A stretch of DNA of 5,680 bases from Bacteroidota bacterium (lineage in GTDB: Bacteria; Bacteroidota; Kryptoniia; Kryptoniales; JAKASW01). A program made the position numbers and the translations under genes. The stretch's first letter is position 1. Each line of letters starts with the position of its first letter. The notes beneath the pieces were generated by a model that searched no databases, was not told where the DNA came from, and saw only the letters and a program-made list of their open reading frames with translations. Location of the stretch: positions 1-5,680 of the forward strand of contig JAJYOS010000467.1 in the NCBI GenBank assembly GCA_021796055.1, written 5' to 3'. Positions 1-5,680 of the stretch are shown here, one piece after another.

Positions 1-2649
1 AAAGCCATCCCACCTCTCCTTTTCCTGACTCTTCTTCTCTCCGGAATTTTGGCTTCGAATGCCACGGCGCGAGGCAGGGGCGATTCATCTATCAAGCCGG
101 GGCCGGTCTACACGGATACAAGCCTTGCTTTTGAGGCGCGCGCCGCCAATCTGGTTTCGATGATGACGCTGAAGGAAAAGATATCACAGATGGAGAACGA
201 CGCGCCGGCAATTCCGCGACTCGGTATCCCGGCGTATAACTGGTGGAACGAGTGCCTGCACGGCGTCGCGCGAAACGGGATCGCCACCGTGTTTCCACAG
301 GCCATCGGTATGGCTGCGACTTGGGACCCGAAACTGATACACCAAGAGGCAGATGTCATTTCGACCGAGGCGCGTGCGAAATACAACTACGCCATCAGCA
401 AGGGCGAACACGGGATTTACCAGGGACTTACATTCTGGTCGCCCAATATCAACATAGACCGTGATCCTCGCTGGGGGCGGAACCAGGAGACTTATGGTGA
501 AGATCCGTACTTGACTTCGACGATGGGAGTAGCTTTCGTAACGGGCCTGCAGGGAAATAACCCGAGGTACTTCAAGGTCATTTCGACGCCGAAACATTTC
601 GCGGTCCATGATGGCCCTGAGCCGCTGCGCCATACGTTCGACGCCGTCGTGAGCAACCGGGATCTCTACGAAACATATCTCCCCGCCTTCGAGGCCTGCG
701 TCCGGCAGGGCGGAGCATACTCGGTGATGGGAGCTTACAGCGCCCTCGACGGAGTTCCTGACTGCGCCAGCACCTTCCTGCTCACAGACATCCTGAGGAA
801 TAAGTGGGGATTTAAAGGTTATGTGGTTTCAGACTGCGGGGCGATCGGAGATATAGCGTACGGGCACAAGTATACCAAGACTCTCACCGAAGCGGCGGCG
901 GCGGCGGTTAAAGCCGGCTGCGACCTCACCTGTGGAGATGAGTACCAGACTCTCGACAAAGCCGTGGCGGAGGGCCTTGTTTCCGAGAAGGATATAGACA
1001 ATGCCGTGACGTCGCTGATGCTGGCGCGTTTCAAACTCGGGATGTTCGATCCCCCCGCCGCCGTGCCGTACACCAGAATCACAATCGCGGACAACAACAC
1101 GCCGGCCCACATGGAACTTGCCCGGAAAGTCGCCGATGAAAGCATAGTCCTCCTCAAGAACACCCACGGCACTCTGCCTCTCCGGAAGGATCTCAAGCGG
1201 GTCGCGGTGATCGGAGTCTACGCGGACGACATAGAGGTTCTCCTCGGAAACTACAACGGGACGCCCTCCAACCCGGTAACGATACTCCAGGGTATCCGCA
1301 ACAAGCTCGGAGACAAAGTCGACGTCGAGTACGCCGGCGGATATAACCTCCTCGTCGACCCGAATCGCGAAGAGCCGGTGGACCAACGGTATCTTAAGCC
1401 GGCGGGCGGATTTGCGGGACACGGACTCCTCGCCGAATTCTACGACAACTTCGACCTGAAGGGGAAACCCGTACTCACGCGGGTGGATACTTCAACGGTG
1501 CAGTACTGGGGCATGGGCTCGCCGGGCAAAGGAGTCCCGAAGGATCACTTCTCGATGAGATGGACCGGAACGCTCACGCCTCCCGCGACCGGCAAGTATG
1601 AGCTCGGGATAATAACCGACGACCGCGGAAGGATATTCCTCAACGGGAAACTCCTCGTCAACAACTGGAGGCCATATCAGCTGAACGTGTTCAAGTCGAA
1701 GGATGTCGTGCTGCAGAAGGGAAAAGAATACAGGATAGAAATCGACTATGCCGACAGCATCGACTTCGCGGGCATAAGATTTATGTGGAAGAGGATTTAC
1801 CCGCAGCCGCCGGCGGAAAAACTTCTTGCGGATGCCGTTTCGTTGACGAAGAAGTCAGATGTGGCAATAGTCGTCGCCGGAATATCGCCTCGTCTGGAAG
1901 GGGAAGAAAGCAGCCTGAATATTCCCGGCTTCAAGGGAGGCGATCGCACGAGTCTTAAGATTCCCGCGAACCAGGAGAGGCTGATCAAGGCTCTCTACGC
2001 GACCGGGAAACCGATCATCCTGGTTCTAACCGGTGGCAGCGCCCTCGCGGTCAATTGGGAAGAAGAAAATCTCCCCGCCATAATCGACACATGGTACCCC
2101 GGTGAAGAAGGAGGGAACGCCGTCGCGGATGTCCTCTTCGGCGACTACAATCCCGCCGGAAGATTGCCCGTGACATTTTATAAGTCCGCGAAAGATATTC
2201 CTCCGTTCACCGACTATTCCATGCAGGGAAGGACGTACCGCTACTTCAAGGGAACGCCGCTCTATCCCTTCGGTTTCGGTTTGAGTTACACGACATTCGA
2301 CTATTCCGATTTGAACGTGAGCAAAGATGTCGCGAAGCCCGGTGATACGCTCACGGTTTCGGTGAAGGTCAAGAATACAGGCGAGCGCGACGGCGACGAA
2401 GTTGTTCAGCTGTACGTCAAAGACCTGACTTCCAAAGAGCCGCAGCCGATCAAATCGCTGAAAGGCTTCGACCGCGTCTCGATCAAAAAAGGTGAAGTGA
2501 AGACAGTGGAGATATCGCTGCCGGTCAGGTCACTTAAATATTACGATGACGCGAAGATGGGTTATGTCGTCGAGCCCGGGAAGTATGAACTGCAGGTAGG
2601 CTCTTCGTCGTCCGATATCAGACTTAAGAGGACTATCACCGTGGATTGA
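1..2649 (+). CDS. Glycoside hydrolase family 3 exo-acting beta-glycosidase (beta-xylosidase or beta-glucosidase type) with PA14 insert, 5' end missing
   Basis: This secreted enzyme should release single sugars from the non-reducing end of beta-linked oligosaccharides, probably in the periplasm. The frame is open to base 1. The first codons read KAIPPLLFLTLLLSGILASNA, a hydrophobic signal peptide core with a likely cleavage site near SNA, so the real start lies left of the window and the in-frame TTG at 49 is not it. In codons counted from base 1: the TIM-barrel domain contains NWWNE (80-84), RDPRWGR (154-160), KH (198-199) and the SDCG loop with probable nucleophile Asp278. The second domain carries an inserted PA14 module (about 474-598), then LEGEE (632-636) and GDR (647-649), where a Glu, perhaps Glu633, is expected to be the acid/base. 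A fibronectin III-like domain (about 767-880) ends the protein at TGA. Glu84 in WWNE, where many beta-glucosidases have Asp, favours xylosidase-type activity by inference. No T9SS sorting domain follows. The family is certain; the substrate is not. Confidence 0.95.
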   Translation, partial: KAIPPLLFLTLLLSGILASNATARGRGDSSIKPGPVYTDTSLAFEARAANLVSMMTLKEKISQMENDAPAIPRLGIPAYNWWNECLHGVARNGIATVFPQAIGMAATWDPKLIHQEADVISTEARAKYNYAISKGEHGIYQGLTFWSPNINIDRDPRWGRNQETYGEDPYLTSTMGVAFVTGLQGNNPRYFKVISTPKHFAVHDGPEPLRHTFDAVVSNRDLYETYLPAFEACVRQGGAYSVMGAYSALDGVPDCASTFLLTDILRNKWGFKGYVVSDCGAIGDIAYGHKYTKTLTEAAAAAVKAGCDLTCGDEYQTLDKAVAEGLVSEKDIDNAVTSLMLARFKLGMFDPPAAVPYTRITIADNNTPAHMELARKVADESIVLLKNTHGTLPLRKDLKRVAVIGVYADDIEVLLGNYNGTPSNPVTILQGIRNKLGDKVDVEYAGGYNLLVDPNREEPVDQRYLKPAGGFAGHGLLAEFYDNFDLKGKPVLTRVDTSTVQYWGMGSPGKGVPKDHFSMRWTGTLTPPATGKYELGIITDDRGRIFLNGKLLVNNWRPYQLNVFKSKDVVLQKGKEYRIEIDYADSIDFAGIRFMWKRIYPQPPAEKLLADAVSLTKKSDVAIVVAGISPRLEGEESSLNIPGFKGGDRTSLKIPANQERLIKALYATGKPIILVLTGGSALAVNWEEENLPAIIDTWYPGEEGGNAVADVLFGDYNPAGRLPVTFYKSAKDIPPFTDYSMQGRTYRYFKGTPLYPFGFGLSYTTFDYSDLNVSKDVAKPGDTLTVSVKVKNTGERDGDEVVQLYVKDLTSKEPQPIKSLKGFDRVSIKKGEVKTVEISLPVRSLKYYDDAKMGYVVEPGKYELQVGSSSSDIRLKRTITVD

Positions 2650-2691
2650 GTTCGTCTCCAGACGGAAGACCGGCTGAGAGGCAAGGAATGT

Positions 2692-2743
2692 GACCGCTGC
2701 TCACCTGTTGAAACAGGAAATGAGTGGCGGTCTTTTTTTTTTT
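2692..2743 (+). terminator. Rho-independent terminator of the GH3 gene
   Basis: Bases 2692-2703 pair with 2721-2732 as a continuous 12-bp stem containing two G-T wobbles. A three-A bulge (2718-2720) and a 5-bp upper stem (2704-2708 with 2713-2717) follow, closed by a TGAA tetraloop. Eleven T residues (2733-2743) follow directly. The structure starts 42 bases after the GH3 stop codon. It should end the GH3 transcript and separate it from the downstream genes. No matching A-run precedes the left arm, so it is not obviously bidirectional. Confidence 0.93.
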
Positions 2744-3011
2744 GAGCACTCCTGCCTTTCGGGGGCAGCGGGGTCATGATGCACCAAACCTGATCCATTT
2801 ATCGGAAGATTTACTGAAGACTTTACTTGCAATTTCGGTCGGAAGGCGTGAAATTCTACGCGTTGAGCGAGCGTCCTGAGGAAGAATAGCATGGCCGCGA
2901 AACCCAGTCGCGGATCCATGCGTGTTTGCCGGTTTCAGTCAGATCAGAATAAGCGGCGAAATTATCTCCTCATATTCACTGAGTGTTGGCAAAGAATGAC
3001 AGGACGGGAAA
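2744..3011. other. Intergenic spacer without a supported gene
   Basis: I find no convincing coding region on either strand; the open frames here are short and match no family I recognise. The main structure is a hairpin at 2891-2919: ATGG (2891-2894) and CCGCG (2895-2899) pair with CGCGG (2909-2913) and CCAT (2916-2919), with a two-base bulge and a nine-base loop. The ATG at 2891 has a GAGGAAG sequence at 2878-2884, so an 88-codon frame to 3157 is possible, but it overlaps the 3012 frame out of phase and its product has no recognisable features. No convincing promoter for the next frame was found. Confidence 0.5.
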
Positions 3012-3227
3012 ATGCGCACCTTCACGGCGGTATTCTATTTACTGTTCTTCTCTCTGACAGCTTGGGGGCAAACGAGTCCAGGCTTGTGTTTGAAGAGTGG
3101 GTCTGTCCTCCGCACAGATTCGGACCATCCAGTCGCTGTAAACGGCGAGGCAGGTAGGCTTCGCAATTGGAACGTAAATGCCGTTATTTCATCGACGGCG
3201 TGCGATTTTCGGAAAGACGCTAGATAG
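3012..3227 (+). CDS. Possible small secreted peptide (71 aa), or the 5' remnant of a larger secreted-protein gene
   Basis: No family is recognised for the mature part. The frame starts at ATG 3012, has AGGA at 3001-3004 with a seven-base spacing, and ends at TAG 3225-3227. Residues 1-20 form a good signal peptide: MR, a hydrophobic core (AVFYLLFFSLTA) and the cleavage region AWGQT. This aligns without gaps to the start of the protein encoded from 3520, with 9 of 22 positions identical, including the shared AWGQT at residues 17-21. The predicted mature part is about 51 residues, contains two Cys (one in GLCLKSG, one in TACDF) and has no visible domain. A real signal peptide followed by a short nondescript tail suits either a small secreted protein or a gene broken after its first exported segment. 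A chance frame is less likely but possible. An overlapping frame from 2891 runs in another phase. Confidence 0.4.
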   Translation: MRTFTAVFYLLFFSLTAWGQTSPGLCLKSGSVLRTDSDHPVAVNGEAGRLRNWNVNAVISSTACDFRKDAR

Positions 3228-3290
3228 CGCCTGCGGGTTGGAGGAACTACTTTTCGCGCGGTTGAAAAGGGGATTTTGGCACCCAGCCGG

Positions 3291-3339
3291 AATTGTCAAA
3301 AGTCGCAAAAAAATTCCCCCGACAATTGCTTGACAATCG
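3291..3339. repeat. Short inverted and direct repeats over the candidate -35 box (possible operator)
   Basis: AATTGTC at 3291-3297 is inverted as GACAATT at 3321-3327. The second copy starts a direct repeat: GACAATTGC (3321-3329) and GACAATCGC (3332-3340) differ at one base and are offset by 11 bases, about one helical turn. The second copy overlaps the TTGACA candidate -35 element. This spacing suits a protein binding the same DNA face twice, but the units are short and the site is only a candidate. Confidence 0.3.
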
Positions 3340-3357
3340 CTAATCAGCACATCAAAT
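3330..3357 (+). promoter_or_regulatory. Candidate promoter for the T9SS gene
   Basis: TTGACA at 3330-3335 is a perfect match to the general bacterial -35 consensus. Sixteen bases later, TCAAAT (3352-3357) matches TATAAT at four of six positions. I see no Bacteroidota-type TAnnTTTG element at a useful place in the leader. The -10 is weak, and housekeeping promoters in this group can differ from the general consensus, so this is a moderate guess. Confidence 0.35.
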
Positions 3358-3390
3358 TACGATTGACGGGCAACCGGATTGAGGATTGGT

Positions 3391-3425
3391 GGCATGTTTG
3401 CGAATCCCATTCGTAGCACAATGCC
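3391..3425 (+). promoter_or_regulatory. Long imperfect hairpin in the leader of the T9SS gene
   Basis: The arms 3391-3405 and 3409-3425 form 15 base pairs: GGCAT with ATGCC at the base, GT with AC, then TT and GCGAAT pairing up to a CCC loop. There are two single-base bulges (3417 and 3420) and two G-T wobbles. A run of seven T residues begins at 3440, fourteen bases after the stem, which is too far for a normal intrinsic terminator. It may be a protein-binding, stability or attenuation element. Role unknown. Confidence 0.5.
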
Positions 3426-3473
3426 AGATTACATTTCTCTTTTTTTAAGCAGGTCCATACCAACGTAAACATT

Positions 3474-3514
3474 CCTCCTATTTCGTTTTCTTACACAAAA
3501 GAAAATTAAGGAGG
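3474..3514 (+). promoter_or_regulatory. Ribosome binding site of the T9SS gene inside a candidate sequestering hairpin
   Basis: AAGGAGG at 3508-3514 is a near-perfect Shine-Dalgarno sequence five bases before ATG 3520, and it fixes that start. Upstream CCTCCT (3474-3479) is exactly complementary to AGGAGG (3509-3514). Between them TTTTCTT (3486-3492) pairs exactly with AAGAAAA (3499-3505) around a six-base loop. The two helices (6 and 7 bp) are stacked across an asymmetric internal loop. If folded, this would hide the ribosome binding site. The pairing is seen directly; control of translation is inferred. Confidence 0.55.
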
Positions 3515-3519
3515 CAATT

Positions 3520-5680
3520 ATGCGTTTTGTTTCTGCAATTGTTTTTGTCGCACTCATTTCTGCGGGTGCATGGGGACAAACAAATTACTATTCCGCGGGC
3601 AACGATGACATAACATCGGTAAATAGTTGGTGGACCAATGCCGATGGCACAGGGTCACACCCAGCGGACTTCACGTCACCAAACCAGATATTTCGTGTTC
3701 AAAGTGGCCATGTGATGAATACATCCAGCCTGTGGACAGTCTCCGGTGACGGTTCAAGGGTCGTTATTGAAACTGGAGGGAAGATTGTTACAGGTCAATT
3801 TAACCACTCTATAACATTGGACATGCAGAGTGGTGCGGAATACAGCATTGGGAATGCAACCTATGGAGAGGTCACGGTTGGCACATGGGATAATAACAGT
3901 ACGATTAGATTCACCGTCCCTCCAAGTAACTTTCGCACAATAAATCATCCCAATGTGATTATGGATTTCAGTAAAACCAAGAGCCTATCTGCATCGCTCA
4001 CGGTGTTAGGTGATTTTACTTTGCAAAATGGTGGGACATTCAACGTAGCCGGAACAAGCGTCGCTGGGAGACTGAACATAGGGGGAGCCCTTATAGTGAG
4101 TAGCGGGACTTTTTCCACGGGAAATGCATCGGGCATTCTGAATTTCACGAACACAGGTAAGGCATCTGGTAGCATTACGGTCACCTCAGGAACGTTAATC
4201 CTGGGCATTGGCACGGCAGATACAATTAACATCGCCAGCGGTAGAACCGTTGGGCTGGGCAACGACATCTCAATTGACTCTGGCTCGGCGTTCATAGTTA
4301 ATGGGGTGCTTAGTTCCGGCAGCCGCGTGATCACCGGTACAGGTGGATTCGTGGTTGCTGCGGGTGCTAGTTTTATCACTGGACACACAGGCGGAGTATA
4401 CGGAACCGTACAAACGAGTTCCACTTCGTTCAGTTCCACAGCGAACTACACTTTCGACGGCACAAGCGCTCAGATAACAAGCGTCGGTATGCCCTCGACG
4501 GTCAGCAACCTTACCATCAACAACTCAGCAGGCGTGACACTCAGTCAGTCCACTACAGCGAGTATGCTCTTCTTGACTAACGGCACACTTGCCACCGGCG
4601 CAAACACGTTAGCTGTGAGTTCGGGATTTTCAGGATATCGTTCGGGAAAATTTGTGGACGGTAATCTCGCCGTCTCTGTCGATTCCACCGGCGGCTACAT
4701 ATTCCCTCTTGGCCAAGGGTCAGATTACCTGCCCGTGACGGCCACCTTCACGTCCCTTGCGGGTTCGGACAATGTAACGATCAGTGCCATCGATAAGAGT
4801 TCAACTCCTCCGGGTGGGCCTCTCGGAAGCAATCGGGTGCTGAGCCGCTATTTCACCTTCAATAAAGGATCGGGCATCACCGCCTTCGCGGCAGATGTTT
4901 CATTCAGTTACTCTGATGCGGATGTAGCGAGTGCGGGTGCGACCGAGAGTGCTCTTAAGGTTTTCCAGTGGGACGGTGCTCAATGGCATCCGCTAGCCAC
5001 GACAATCGATACAACCGCAAACACGGCCGATGTTTCCGGACTTACGTCATTCTCCGAATTCGTTCTTTCCGGGACATTTGATACACCTCTTCCTGTAACT
5101 ATGAAGGGATCAACCGCGATTGTGGACGCTGGGAAAGTGAAACTCATCTTCGCGACCACGACCGAGATCGGGGTCGTCGGTTTTACGGTTTCGCGCGCGC
5201 CCGCAAAGGCCGGACCTTTCCAGGTTGTGTCGAGCTATTCTTCCAACGCAGCTTTGAAAGCGGTGGGATCAACCACCACCGGCGGATCATACGAGTTCGT
5301 CGACTCCAGGGTTATTCCCGGACAGACTTATTACTACATGATCGAGGCTGTCGGCAAGACCGGGACCTCGGACCAAGTCGGCAACCTTATGGAAGTCCAG
5401 GTAACCGCTCGGAAAGATTTCGCCGTCTACCAGAACTATCCGAACCCGTTCAACCCCTCGACGACCATACGTTACGACCTGAAGGAACAATCGAACGTAC
5501 GACTTGAGGTCTACAACGTTCTCGGAATGAAAGTTAGAAGCGAAAATTTCCAGAAAGACGCCGGCACGTTCGAAGCGCGGCTGGATTTCTCGCAAATGCC
5601 GAGCGGCATTTATTATTTCAGAATGGTAATCAGCGGAAAATCGGGAAGCAGTTTCGTAAGCACGAAGAAAGCGCTTCTTA
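3520..5680 (+). CDS. Large secreted beta-solenoid-like protein with T9SS type A sorting domain, 3' end missing
   Basis: This is probably a cell-surface or released structural or adhesin-like protein; no catalytic motif is visible. The start is set by the AAGGAGG ribosome binding site. The frame stays open for 720 codons to the window edge. Residues 1-20 are a signal peptide ending AWGQ. Residues 21 to about 367 are rich in Gly, Ser, Thr and Asn with short beta-strand-like repeats (SGTF, SGTL, SGRT, NLTINNSAG, LTNGTLATG), as in the beta-solenoid regions of large FCB secreted proteins. Residues 368-518 resemble a module common in those proteins (FPLGQGSDYLPVT, NRVLSRYFTF, LTSFSEFVLSG). Residues 523-630 look like a fibronectin III-type sandwich (LPVTM, VGFTVSRA, YYYMIEAVG). 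Residues 635-720 are the sorting domain: QNYPNPFNPST, then VRLEVYNVLGMKV and MPSGIYYFRM. Such domains direct outer-membrane passage through T9SS and are usually then removed. The last codons read KKALL, so only a few residues should be missing. No Cys occurs in the 720 residues. GC content is lower in the N-terminal half. The binding target is unknown. Confidence 0.9.
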   Translation, partial: MRFVSAIVFVALISAGAWGQTNYYSAGNDDITSVNSWWTNADGTGSHPADFTSPNQIFRVQSGHVMNTSSLWTVSGDGSRVVIETGGKIVTGQFNHSITLDMQSGAEYSIGNATYGEVTVGTWDNNSTIRFTVPPSNFRTINHPNVIMDFSKTKSLSASLTVLGDFTLQNGGTFNVAGTSVAGRLNIGGALIVSSGTFSTGNASGILNFTNTGKASGSITVTSGTLILGIGTADTINIASGRTVGLGNDISIDSGSAFIVNGVLSSGSRVITGTGGFVVAAGASFITGHTGGVYGTVQTSSTSFSSTANYTFDGTSAQITSVGMPSTVSNLTINNSAGVTLSQSTTASMLFLTNGTLATGANTLAVSSGFSGYRSGKFVDGNLAVSVDSTGGYIFPLGQGSDYLPVTATFTSLAGSDNVTISAIDKSSTPPGGPLGSNRVLSRYFTFNKGSGITAFAADVSFSYSDADVASAGATESALKVFQWDGAQWHPLATTIDTTANTADVSGLTSFSEFVLSGTFDTPLPVTMKGSTAIVDAGKVKLIFATTTEIGVVGFTVSRAPAKAGPFQVVSSYSSNAALKAVGSTTTGGSYEFVDSRVIPGQTYYYMIEAVGKTGTSDQVGNLMEVQVTARKDFAVYQNYPNPFNPSTTIRYDLKEQSNVRLEVYNVLGMKVRSENFQKDAGTFEARLDFSQMPSGIYYFRMVISGKSGSSFVSTKKALL

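Larger units (their letters stand above)
3228..3519 (+). other. Long non-coding upstream and leader region of the T9SS gene
   Basis: These 292 bases between the small frame and the large T9SS gene hold no supported gene. They become AT-rich towards the gene (22 of 60 bases are G or C in 3421-3480). They contain, in order, an inverted and a direct repeat (3291-3339), a candidate -35/-10 pair (3330-3357), a long hairpin (3391-3425), a T-rich tract (3440-3446) and a hairpin overlapping the ribosome binding site (3474-3514). If the candidate promoter is right, the untranslated leader would be about 155 bases, long enough for RNA-level control. I recognise no known riboswitch class in it. Confidence 0.6.

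Noticed and set aside
892..906. Five GCG codons in a row as a variable repeat
   Set aside because: Changes would be in frame and the Ala run sits in an ordinary helix of the GH3 barrel. It is too short to suggest phase variation.
829..1422. 197-codon open frame on the minus strand
   Set aside because: It lies wholly inside the GH3 gene, opposite its conserved barrel and linker, and its protein shows no domain. GC-rich coding DNA often gives such antisense frames.
2891..3157. 88-codon open frame on the plus strand
   Set aside because: It has a fair ribosome binding site, but the product is unlike any family I know and its last half overlaps out of phase the better-supported signal-peptide frame at 3012.
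3391..3446. Hairpin plus T7 tract as an intrinsic terminator
   Set aside because: Fourteen bases separate the stem from the T run, so the normal terminator geometry is absent.
2744..3519. CRISPR array, tRNA, rRNA or insertion sequence ends in the intergenic space
   Set aside because: No regularly spaced repeats, no cloverleaf or rRNA signature and no paired terminal inverted repeats with target duplication could be found by eye.
3945..4439. 164-codon open frame on the minus strand
   Set aside because: It is the antisense of the repetitive beta-solenoid region. The repeated Pro, Val and Leu pattern mirrors the Gly, Asn and Ser codons of the real gene, and no domain is visible.
5287..5595. 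102-codon open frame on the minus strand
   Set aside because: It is opposite the fibronectin-like and T9SS sorting domains, whose motifs are unmistakable on the plus strand.

Overview
The window looks like chromosome from a Gram-negative member of the FCB group, most likely Bacteroidota or the Ignavibacteria and relatives. The main evidence is the C-terminal region of the second large gene. It has the NYPNPFNPST motif followed by a FlgD-like beta-sandwich, the usual type IX secretion (T9SS) type A sorting domain of that group. GC content is about 58-63% in sampled stretches of the first gene and about 40-42% in parts of the second. I cannot name a genus.

Layout: (1) Bases 1-2649 hold a glycoside hydrolase family 3 enzyme with an inserted PA14 domain and a C-terminal fibronectin III-like domain. 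It enters from beyond the left edge, because the first in-window codons already encode a signal peptide. (2) A strong intrinsic terminator at 2692-2743 ends that transcript. (3) Bases 2744-3011 are a spacer with one stable hairpin and no gene I can support. (4) Bases 3012-3227 could encode a 71-residue secreted peptide. Its signal peptide aligns without gaps to that of the next large gene, so it may be a small gene or the relic of a larger one. (5) Bases 3228-3519 form an AT-rich leader with an 11-bp-period direct repeat over a candidate -35 box, a 15-bp imperfect hairpin, and a second hairpin that would hide the Shine-Dalgarno sequence of the next gene. (6) From 3520 to the right edge runs a large secreted protein of at least 720 residues. 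It has a beta-solenoid-like repeat region, beta-sandwich modules and a T9SS sorting domain, and probably stops a few codons past the edge.

The two large genes are on the same strand but separated by a terminator and about 870 bases, so they are probably not one operon. The enzyme most likely acts in the periplasm on beta-linked oligosaccharides, possibly xylo-oligosaccharides. The T9SS protein is probably exported to the cell surface or medium. No functional link between them is visible. I see no clear new multi-gene system. The most interesting signals are the structured leader of the T9SS gene and the signs that this gene has a composite history.
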